DNA of 64,000 nucleotides from Chloroflexota bacterium (GTDB lineage Bacteria > Chloroflexota > Dehalococcoidia > Lucifugimonadales > Lucifugimonadaceae). The position numbers and the translations under genes were made by a program. Positions 8,601 to 16,136 of this stretch are shown here, in pieces (position 1 is the first letter of the stretch; each line of letters opens with the position of its first letter). The stretch is from positions 62,001-126,000 of the forward strand of contig JABIFF010000012.1 of NCBI GenBank assembly GCA_018650845.1. The letters are read 5' to 3'. Below the pieces are notes generated by a model that saw only the letters and a list, made by a program, of their open reading frames with translations, ran no database searches and was not told where the DNA came from.

Positions 8601-10670
8601 ATCAGGTTCCTTCTGATCGCCAGTCGCCTCGGGCTTATCGGTTGTCGTGGGTTCGTCAGCAGCGTCCCCATCATCACCATCACCCCATTCCTTTGGAATA
8701 GAGCGAACGCTCGATGATGTCACCCTCGGTGCTGAGCCCTTGTAGGCAGTGCCTCCGCCCAAAGGAGTGCCCTTCGTTCGGTTTGCCATTGCCATAGCCG
8801 TACCAGCCATAAAAGCTACTGCTCCAGCGATAATCCACGGAACTGTCTGGTTGCGCCACGACTGCTGCCATGAATCCATTGCACGTTCAAATCGGTTGTT
8901 CAGTTCGTCGCTTTCGAGCTCGGCGCTCAAACGAGGATAATCAGCCCTGAATTCAGAACTAACCTCGGCACCGTAGTCAGGAACGTAATCCTGAGCGATA
9001 TCGTTGAACGACCATGCGACGGCTATTCCGCCGTAAACAATCAATCCACTCACAGCTGCTACGCCACCGGCCCACTTGAGTCGTCCAGCCCAACCGTTTC
9101 CACCGATCAAAGCAATGACCATCAGCGGGATGAGAACTAGTACCCAAAGGAACCACTTGAGCGAAAGTGCAGTGCCGGCGTATTCACGGATGTTGTTGAA
9201 CTGCCGTAATGCCAGCGGATCAAGGTTTTCAATAATGTTGGCTTCGGTGAACATCACACCATCGGCAAGAATTCTGAGCGCTTCTTCGGCATCGGCTCGT
9301 GATTCTCGCGATCCATCCGACATCGAGTCGATCAGATCCTGATCGGTGAAGCTAACTCCCTCGATAATCCGCTCTCGCATATCGTCGATAGTGTCGAGCT
9401 GTCCACCAAGCTGCGCCTCGAGATCAGCCTGTGAATATGAAACTTCGCTCGGAACCTGCTGTGCAACAAAGTTAGCAACTTGAGTGTCCATCACACTGCT
9501 GAAGCTGTTCAAAGCCAGATCGATAGTCGCCTGTCCACCAGCGACACAACGTGGTAGCTGTTGCGAGCTAATATCCTGAGACATACCAAGGACCTCAGCC
9601 GGAGTGGTACACGCAGGAATTGCCTCAAGAGTTCCCGCAAGCTTTGAAAGCGCTAATTCTTGCAGTTCTTCGGTGGCGGTTACCTTTCGATCGCTTAGAT
9701 CGACGGTGTACGAAAGTTCGTCAGATTTACCTACTAGATAGTCGATGAGCGCATCGATAACGCCTTCACCCTGTTCTTGCACCCAGTCACGTGGGGCAAT
9801 AACTTCAAAGGTGCTAACAACTTCAGCTTCGGTGAGAGAAATACCGAATCCCACAGACGTCGACTGTGCGACAGTCTGTTCGATAAGCGGATCTACAACC
9901 TGATTGAACACGAGGTTGTAGAGAGTGTCGTCTTTAACTAGTTTGTCTTTGAGAATTCTGCCGATAACGACAGCCCGATCATCGAACTTCAAAACAACGT
10001 TGAACGAATCGGCGTCGCCTGCGAAGAACGGTGTGATTTCATCTATCGCTGCAAATAACTGACCTTCGAGCCAAACAGGTTCGAAGATTTCACGTACAGC
10101 AGCTTCGATTTCAGCATCGGTAAGTTCGATACCCAGCGCCTGGGTCGATACTTGATCAGAGAATTGATCGAGTTGTGGCACTAGCAGATCTTCAATGATT
10201 CGTTCTGAAAGATCTAGGTCTTCAACAACCTCACGAACAGCAGTAAGAACCTGCCGGACTCGCTCTTGCACTTCAAGATCGATGGTGAACTCGTCGGTCT
10301 CGCCCTTTGCGTAAGGAACAACACCGTTCAGGCTCTCTTCGAGTTTCTCCTGAACATACTCACGTGGCACCAACGTTTCGATGAGATTGGTAATCGCCAA
10401 CGCCGCAGCATCGGGATCATCAAAATTCAAAACGGTAGGCGCAGCAGTATCGTCAAGGCCCGAATTTACTTCGATTCCCTTGTCAACCATGTCGTGAACA
10501 AGGTTCCCAACAATGTTGTCGTAGACGTAATCGTACGCGTCGGCGTCGTCCAACATCCCGGTTATTACGCCGGGATCTGAAGCGGTATCTACAACCTGAT
10601 TAACGGTCGTAGCAACGAAAAACAGGATCAGAAACAGCCCTGCAAGAAGTACTGCGAGAATCTTTCGCAT
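8583..10670 (-). CDS. large membrane-anchored protein with threefold internal repeat, function unknown
   Basis: A 695-residue protein not assigned to a family I know. The N-terminus (MRKILAVLLAGLFLILFF) is a signal anchor. Three related segments follow, at about 80-175, 190-290 and 285-365. Each has an acidic helix, a P-x-x-W/Y-V-Q/E-x-Q element (VPREYVQEK, EPVWLEGQ, APRDWVQEQ), a Y/F-A/L-x-G-x-x-D-x-F/L element (YAKGETDEF, FAGDADSF, LVGKSDEL) and a following D-L/F-x-x-R segment. Near the C-terminus are three hydrophobic helices (about 500-520, 530-550 and 615-635), then a Ser/Asp/Glu-rich tail. The bulk is probably extracytoplasmic. It stands alone between the M28 peptidase and the SDR gene. 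The repeat is my own reading and would need profile comparison. Confidence 0.7.
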   Translation of the reverse strand: MRKILAVLLAGLFLILFFVATTVNQVVDTASDPGVITGMLDDADAYDYVYDNIVGNLVHDMVDKGIEVNSGLDDTAAPTVLNFDDPDAAALAITNLIETLVPREYVQEKLEESLNGVVPYAKGETDEFTIDLEVQERVRQVLTAVREVVEDLDLSERIIEDLLVPQLDQFSDQVSTQALGIELTDAEIEAAVREIFEPVWLEGQLFAAIDEITPFFAGDADSFNVVLKFDDRAVVIGRILKDKLVKDDTLYNLVFNQVVDPLIEQTVAQSTSVGFGISLTEAEVVSTFEVIAPRDWVQEQGEGVIDALIDYLVGKSDELSYTVDLSDRKVTATEELQELALSKLAGTLEAIPACTTPAEVLGMSQDISSQQLPRCVAGGQATIDLALNSFSSVMDTQVANFVAQQVPSEVSYSQADLEAQLGGQLDTIDDMRERIIEGVSFTDQDLIDSMSDGSRESRADAEEALRILADGVMFTEANIIENLDPLALRQFNNIREYAGTALSLKWFLWVLVLIPLMVIALIGGNGWAGRLKWAGGVAAVSGLIVYGGIAVAWSFNDIAQDYVPDYGAEVSSEFRADYPRLSAELESDELNNRFERAMDSWQQSWRNQTVPWIIAGAVAFMAGTAMAMANRTKGTPLGGGTAYKGSAPRVTSSSVRSIPKEWGDGDDGDAADEPTTTDKPEATGDQKEPDSEAKT

Positions 10671-10786
10671 TTATGCTCTCCGAAACAGAATTCCATCGAA
10701 AACCGGTGGATTTTAGGCGAGTCTAACAACACCCAAGCTACGATTTCGTTACCTATGGTGTGAGTTGGGAACGATATCGGTGAGGT

Positions 10787-11530
10787 TTAGCCTCTGCCGA
10801 GATAGGCCTGACCCAGTGGAAGAACGATTGCTTCGAGCATGTTCGACTCTGGTGGCAGCGTTGCCATTAGAAGCGCTGTGCGGCCCATGTCTTCAGTTGA
10901 AATCAACGGCTCGGGACCTTCGTCTCGGCCTGTTGCCGATTTGCCATCGCCACGGCGTTCAACCATTACATTTCCGGGATGAAGCGCACTAACGGCGATT
11001 CCGTGGTCTCGACCTTCAAGAGCCAGCGACTGAGTAAGTCCCCAAACAGCGTGTTTGCTGGTTGTGTAGGGGGAAGAGCTGTGTCGAGGCTTCTGAGCAG
11101 CGATGCTGCCAATGTTGATGATTCGACCGCCGCCCTGCTTCTTCATAATCCTGAACGCTTCACGTGAACCCAGGAACGGACCTGTGACGTTGACGTCGAT
11201 CACCTTGTTCCACTGTTCCATGGTTAGGTCTTCAACAGGCCCGCCATCGAACGCACCAGAGTTGTTGACTAGAACGTCGAGTTTGCCGAACTGATCCATA
11301 GTCTTGGCGAAAAGGCTTATTACCTGTTCTTCGCTTGTGACATCGGTTGGAATCGATATAACGGTAGCGCCGTTGCTTGAGAGTTCAGCTGCTGCTGCGT
11401 CAAGCCGTTCGGCGTTTCGAGCTGCGATGACGACCGAACTGCCTTCATCGGCGAACGCCTTTGCGATGCCTTTACCAATTCCCGAACCGCCACCTGTGAC
11501 GATCGCAACTTTTCCGTCGAGCTGTCCCAT
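10787..11530 (-). CDS. short-chain dehydrogenase/reductase
   Basis: A 247-residue classical SDR. The Rossmann motif TGGGSGIG is near residue 12, the NNSG structural motif near 89, the catalytic Ser in NIGSIAA, and the Tyr-x-x-x-Lys in SPYTTSKHA near 155-159. It should reduce or oxidise a carbonyl/alcohol with NAD(P)(H) in the cytoplasm. The substrate cannot be read from the sequence; the family covers 3-oxoacyl-ACP reductases and many alcohol dehydrogenases. It lies 90 bases downstream of the MFS gene on the same strand and may be cotranscribed with it. A purine-rich GGAGATAAC sits just before the ATG. Confidence 0.9.
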   Translation of the reverse strand: MGQLDGKVAIVTGGGSGIGKGIAKAFADEGSSVVIAARNAERLDAAAAELSSNGATVISIPTDVTSEEQVISLFAKTMDQFGKLDVLVNNSGAFDGGPVEDLTMEQWNKVIDVNVTGPFLGSREAFRIMKKQGGGRIINIGSIAAQKPRHSSSPYTTSKHAVWGLTQSLALEGRDHGIAVSALHPGNVMVERRGDGKSATGRDEGPEPLISTEDMGRTALLMATLPPESNMLEAIVLPLGQAYLGRG

Positions 11531-11620
11531 TAGTTATCTCCTGTGTGCCTGTTCACCCCATTTGTTTAAGAGGCGAATGCAGCACATCTACTAGTCGAAC
11601 TAGGCGAATATCGCCAGTTA

Positions 11621-13171
11621 TTAGTCGTTATCTTCAGATTCAAATACGTGGGTTTTGGTTGCGGCAAACAGTGCCAGAACAACAAACCCTGCAAGCACCC
11701 AGAACGTTATACGCCATCCCGAAAGGAACGCATCGGTAACCGCCAAATCGGTGGTATCGGCCAGCTCATTCAGCTGCACTTCGGCTCCGCGGCTAAGCAT
11801 AACCCCAGCGATTATCGCCGTGGCAAGCGCCTGACCAATTACGCTACCAACGTTTCGAACCAAGTTCAAAAATGCACTCATTGAACCGTAATCGCCACGC
11901 CCTACCGTCGATAAAGTTGCGCTCATGTTTGGCGCCATCCACATGCCCATCGATACACCGTTGATGAACAACACCGGCATCACGATCCACAACGGTGTGT
12001 CACTAACAAAGAACGACATCATCACGTTCATCACCAGCAAAATTCCGATTCCTGTAATCGTGAAAACTCGGAATCCGTACTTGTCGGAGAATCGTCCCGA
12101 CAGCTGTGATGAGATTCCCATTCCAAGAGCACCCACAAACATAATCATCCCGGCAGAACGTTGATCGTAGCCCATGAAGCTTTGAACAAATATCGGCATT
12201 AGAAAGAACATTGCCGATCCGCCTAGAAAAGCGAGGAAGCGAGTCGATGTCGACCACGCGAACGTCGAGTTCTCGAAGAAGTGCAGGTTCAGCATCGGCG
12301 ATTCAACACGCAGCTCCCACCAAACCAGTAGTGCGAACAGGATGATGCTTAGTGCGAAGCCGCCGATGATCTGGAATGAAATCCAATCGAACGCGAACGG
12401 GTTCGAAATAGTGAGAATGATCAATGTCAGTGCGGAAGCTGAGAATATTGCCCCAAGCCAGTCGTACTTCGCACGTACCTGCCCAATCACAGAACCGATC
12501 CGCTTATCGTCGAGCACGATGGTGGCAGCGATGATCCCCCCTGTAGTTGGAATCATCGTTACGAGGAACACGGCGCGCCATTCGAATGCCTGAATGATTG
12601 GACCCGCAATGATTGGTCCGGCGGCGGCTCCAATGGCGACCATTGTTGTGATCATTCCAAGCGCTTTACCGCGCTCGGTATCGGGGAACGTTCCGACGAT
12701 GATGGCAAACACAACCGCCTGCCCCATCGATGCGCCAATTGCCATCACAACTCTGGCGGCGATCAGCATTTCCAGACTTTGGGCTGAAAACGCGAGTAAC
12801 GCCCCAACTACGAAAAATGCCATTCCAGCTATGTGGAACTTCTTGCGACCAGTAATATCCGAAACCCTACCCAGAGGCAGCATGATCGCACTGGTTACCA
12901 GCGATGTTGAAATTGCCACCCAAGTCACCGCTCGCAGGGTCACTTCAAATTCGTCAGCAATCGACGATAGAGCGAGGAAGACAATCGAGAAATCGAGAAC
13001 CATCGCAAATAGCGCGATGCCTACTGTCCAAAACACTTTCCAGTGATAATTGTCGTTCGTATTTACAGGCGAATTGGATTCAGTTGTCACGTGGCGTGCT
13101 TGGTCGCAATCTTGTTGGCTTTTGGCAGAACTGGTAGGAGGCGAGGAATTATAGACCTGCGAATGAGCCAA
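11621..13171 (-). CDS. MFS transporter, DHA2/EmrB-type drug exporter family
   Basis: A 516-residue polytopic membrane protein with about 14 predicted helices. The first begins near residue 47 (FWTVGIALFAMVLDFSIVFLAL). The loop motif GRVSDITGRKK near 100 is the MFS signature between helices 2 and 3, and the LDxSIVxxAL element in helix 1 is typical of DHA2 proteins such as EmrB and QacA. Likely a proton-driven exporter of small hydrophobic compounds; substrate unknown. The start is uncertain: TTG at 13171 has no clear RBS and the first 40 residues are polar, so a GTG about 28 codons later is possible. It precedes the SDR on the same strand and diverges from the dehydrogenase at 13268. Confidence 0.85.
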   Translation of the reverse strand: MAHSQVYNSSPPTSSAKSQQDCDQARHVTTESNSPVNTNDNYHWKVFWTVGIALFAMVLDFSIVFLALSSIADEFEVTLRAVTWVAISTSLVTSAIMLPLGRVSDITGRKKFHIAGMAFFVVGALLAFSAQSLEMLIAARVVMAIGASMGQAVVFAIIVGTFPDTERGKALGMITTMVAIGAAAGPIIAGPIIQAFEWRAVFLVTMIPTTGGIIAATIVLDDKRIGSVIGQVRAKYDWLGAIFSASALTLIILTISNPFAFDWISFQIIGGFALSIILFALLVWWELRVESPMLNLHFFENSTFAWSTSTRFLAFLGGSAMFFLMPIFVQSFMGYDQRSAGMIMFVGALGMGISSQLSGRFSDKYGFRVFTITGIGILLVMNVMMSFFVSDTPLWIVMPVLFINGVSMGMWMAPNMSATLSTVGRGDYGSMSAFLNLVRNVGSVIGQALATAIIAGVMLSRGAEVQLNELADTTDLAVTDAFLSGWRITFWVLAGFVVLALFAATKTHVFESEDND

Positions 13172-13267
13172 CGGCGGAGAATCGCCAGTTTAGCGTGATA
13201 GTCTCTCGTCGCCTCCCCAATATCGACTCGGGGAAACCAGCGCAAAATTTCATTCAAGAGAGAAAAT

Positions 13268-14281
13268 ATGTCGAACGGTTTAGATCGCCCACTTCGAGTA
13301 GTTATACCTCCCGTTCCCGAGGGAGCTTCAGCCGGAGAATGGTGGCCGGTTTCTGTCGATGTAGATTGGATCGAAGCTCCTTACGTCGATAACAGACCCG
13401 ATCCTACGGTTCTTGCTGACGCTGATGTCTATATCGGCACCGATTTCGATGCTGAAATGGGTGCTGCGGCAACACAAATTAAGGCGATTCTTTTGGCTGC
13501 TGCGGGGTACGACCGTATCGAACCTTCTGCGGTTCCACAGGGAGTTGTCGTTGCCAATTCCTATCACCACGAAGCACCTATCGCTGAATGGGTGATGGCT
13601 GTAGCCGTGGTTCTTGATCACAATTTATTTGCAAGCGAACGTTCGTTCAGGAACGGTGATTGGTCGGCTTGGCCGTCTCGACATGGCTCGTATCGAGAGC
13701 TTTACGGAAGAACGTTCGGCATCATCGGTTACGGTGCCATTGGTAAGCGAGTGGCACGCCTTGCGAACGCTTTCGACATGAAGGTGATTGCAGCCGGACG
13801 TCGCGCCGAGACTGCTAAAGAAGCTGAAGCCGACGGCGTGGAATATGATTCCGGGTCGGAAGCGATGGACAGAGTATTGAGCGAATCAGATTTCGTGCTG
13901 GTTTCGACTCCTTTGATCGACGCAACTCGCGGACTGATTGGCGAACGTGAGATCGGGCTTATGCGAGAAGATGCGTACCTGATCAATCCTGCACGTGGTC
14001 ATATCGTCGATGAAAAAGCTCTGTATGACGCGCTAGTTAGCAATTCGATTGCCGGTGCGGCGATAGACACCTGGTACGAATACCCGGTCAGTTCTGACGA
14101 TCAGCCTCGTCCGTCGAAATACCCGTTCTGGGAGCTGGACAACATCATCATGACTCCGCACCACTCGGGAGCCACGTTCGGCACTCGGGATCGCAGAGCC
14201 GAGACTGTTGCGGCAAACATCGACCGATTGGCCAGAGGCGAGAAGCTGGTCAACGTGCTCGACGATGTTTCGACGATTTAG
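13268..14281 (+). CDS. D-isomer-specific 2-hydroxyacid dehydrogenase
   Basis: A 337-residue NAD-binding dehydrogenase of the phosphoglycerate/glyoxylate reductase family. The nucleotide fold carries GIIGYGAIGKRVA near residue 155; the catalytic Arg is in LINPARGHIVDE near 238 and the catalytic His in MTPHHSGAT near 295. Typical enzymes reduce 2-oxoacids to D-2-hydroxyacids. Substrate is not determined. RBS GAGAGA lies upstream of the ATG. Its last four bases overlap the end of the convergent rlmB gene. Confidence 0.88.
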   Translation: MSNGLDRPLRVVIPPVPEGASAGEWWPVSVDVDWIEAPYVDNRPDPTVLADADVYIGTDFDAEMGAAATQIKAILLAAAGYDRIEPSAVPQGVVVANSYHHEAPIAEWVMAVAVVLDHNLFASERSFRNGDWSAWPSRHGSYRELYGRTFGIIGYGAIGKRVARLANAFDMKVIAAGRRAETAKEAEADGVEYDSGSEAMDRVLSESDFVLVSTPLIDATRGLIGEREIGLMREDAYLINPARGHIVDEKALYDALVSNSIAGAAIDTWYEYPVSSDDQPRPSKYPFWELDNIIMTPHHSGATFGTRDRRAETVAANIDRLARGEKLVNVLDDVSTI

Positions 14282-15045
14282 CTGCGGCGCTGCCGAAACG
14301 CTTCGTAGAGCACGAGCCCTGCACTAACCGAGGCGTTCAACGACGAAAGCTGCCCCGCCATTGGAATCGATGCGATCTGGTCACAATTCTCACGAACCAG
14401 CCGTGAAAGACCGTTTCCTTCTGAGCCGATAACGATAACTACTGGTCCTGAGAAATTGGCTTCGGTGTATTCAACGTCGCCTTCGGCATCTAAGCCGATA
14501 ACCATCATGCCCATGCCTTTAAGGCGTTCAAGGGTGCGGTTCAGGTTCGTAACTTTAGAAACCTTTACGTGCTCAAGTGCTCCAGCTGAAGCACGCACTG
14601 CACCCGGCGTAATTCCTACGGCGCGCCGTTCAGGAATGATCATTCCGTGCGCCCCGACAGCATCGGCTGTTCGAGCGATCGCACCAAGGTTGTGCGGGTC
14701 TTGAATACCATCAAGCATCACCAGCAAAGGTGGTAGATCGCCAGTTTCGGCACCAAGCAGAAGATCTTCAGGTTCGTGATATCGAGGATCGGGAACCACA
14801 GCGATGACGCCCTGATTCTTCTTCGTCTGCGACTGAGCGTCGAGCTCTTTTCTCGATACAGCCTCAACTGGAATGCCGGCTTCCGATGCGAGCATTACTA
14901 TCTCTTGAAGCTGTGCTCCAAGGTCGGCGTCTTGGACCATGACCAGTTTTTCGATGTCACGTTCTGCCCTTAGCGATTCCAGAACGGCGCGCCGTCCTTC
15001 AACCGTTTGACCGTGAACTTTTTTTGCTCGGGAGAATCGTGACAT
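14278..15045 (-). CDS. rlmB: 23S rRNA 2'-O-methyltransferase RlmB (SpoU/TrmH family)
   Basis: A 255-residue SPOUT methyltransferase. An N-terminal substrate-binding domain (VEGRRAVLESLRAERDIEKL, residues 16-35) is followed by the knotted domain with the three SpoU motifs: DGIQDPHNLGAIARTADAVG near 112, VIGSEGNGLSRLV near 206 and IPMAGQLSSLNASVSAGLVLYE near 228. RlmB methylates the ribose of G2251 in the peptidyl-transferase centre of 23S rRNA using S-adenosylmethionine. The length fits the family. A related tRNA Gm18 methyltransferase is the main alternative, but the N-terminal domain favours RlmB. Its 3' end overlaps the convergent dehydrogenase gene by four bases. Confidence 0.88.
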   Translation of the reverse strand: MSRFSRAKKVHGQTVEGRRAVLESLRAERDIEKLVMVQDADLGAQLQEIVMLASEAGIPVEAVSRKELDAQSQTKKNQGVIAVVPDPRYHEPEDLLLGAETGDLPPLLVMLDGIQDPHNLGAIARTADAVGAHGMIIPERRAVGITPGAVRASAGALEHVKVSKVTNLNRTLERLKGMGMMVIGLDAEGDVEYTEANFSGPVVIVIGSEGNGLSRLVRENCDQIASIPMAGQLSSLNASVSAGLVLYEAFRQRRS

Positions 15046-15218
15046 TTCTAACCTGAATTATCCGGTATTGCCGAGGATGTTCCTCGCCATCGCACAAATA
15101 GTGCTTAAAGAAGTGTAAGTTTCATCGACACTCCATGCCATCGACGTTCAAACTCTTTTGATCGAACATCGAAGTAGTGCACTGAACGTAAAAATTCCAG
15201 ATTATAAGGAGCCAGCAA

Positions 15219-15983
15219 TTGGCACGGGAACGCGAATACAGCATCAACCAACTCAAAAAGACCATCGATGAAGGCGGAGTCGGCATTATTGCCAATGGTC
15301 CGAATAATTCGGAGATATGCGATTTTCTAGGCCACATCGGCTTCGATGCTGCGTTCGTTGATTTCGAGCACGGCGGTGTTTCGTGGAGCGAACTGGCCGA
15401 CATTAGCCGAGCTTGCGAGCTGTGGGGCATGGCGAGCGTCGTTCGAGTAAACAAACTCGACGAAGCACAAATTCTTCGAACTCTCGATCAGGGTGCCAGC
15501 GCCGTGATGATTCCGCACGTAATTACCGTTGCCGACGCTGAAATGGCCGCCAACGCTTGTAAATACCCACCAAACGGTATTCGAGGAGTTGCTGGCGGTC
15601 GTCGTGCATACGGTGTTGACGACTACTTCCAGAGATCTGACGAAGAAGTGCAGTGCATTGCATTAATTGAAGATTTTGAAGCTATCGACAACTTGCCAGA
15701 GTTAACCAAAGTAAAAGGTATCGATATCTTCTATGTCGCTCCATCCGATATGGCTGCTTCGATGGGTCACACTGGCAACACGGATCACCCTGAAGTTCAG
15801 GCAGCACTCGAGCGCGCCATCAAGCTCGTAATCGAGGGCGGTGGAGTTGCGGGAACACTCGCAAACGACTCGAATCTCGACAAATTCTTGGCGATGGGCG
15901 TCAAGTGTGTAGGAGTTCCGTGGCAGATGTGGTTGAAGCAGTCTGCAGAGTCGTTCATTGAACGTACTCGTTCTGCAAACTAG
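15219..15983 (+). CDS. HpcH/HpaI aldolase family protein
   Basis: A 254-residue TIM-barrel of the HpcH/HpaI aldolase/citrate lyase family. Visible signatures are GVGIIANGPNNSEICDFLG, FDAAFVDFEHGGVSW near residue 43 (metal-binding Glu region), VMIPHVITVADAE, CKYPPNGIRGVAGGRRAYG and IFYVAPSDMAASMGH with metal-binding Asp. Family members cleave 2-keto-3-deoxy sugar acids or 4-hydroxy-2-oxo acids to pyruvate plus an aldehyde in a divalent-metal-dependent way. Substrate unknown. Start is TTG 15219, fixed by AAGGAG at 15207-15211. It stands alone upstream of the kinase gene. Confidence 0.85.
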   Translation: MAREREYSINQLKKTIDEGGVGIIANGPNNSEICDFLGHIGFDAAFVDFEHGGVSWSELADISRACELWGMASVVRVNKLDEAQILRTLDQGASAVMIPHVITVADAEMAANACKYPPNGIRGVAGGRRAYGVDDYFQRSDEEVQCIALIEDFEAIDNLPELTKVKGIDIFYVAPSDMAASMGHTGNTDHPEVQAALERAIKLVIEGGGVAGTLANDSNLDKFLAMGVKCVGVPWQMWLKQSAESFIERTRSAN

Positions 15984-16136
15984 GCGGCCAAGTAGGCCAC
16001 AAGCTGAGATAAGCAACCAGTTCGCCATGTTCGTTCAAACGCGCTCTTCTATTGGGGATTGCACGTACCAAGTTATGCAAGAGCGCGGACGAGAACGGCG
16101 GCTTCGTAAGTAATACTCAAGTGGTGACGCAGATGA

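Noticed and set aside
12594-13046. A 150-codon open frame on the plus strand
   Set aside because: Antisense to the MFS transporter; composition reflects the complement of membrane helices.
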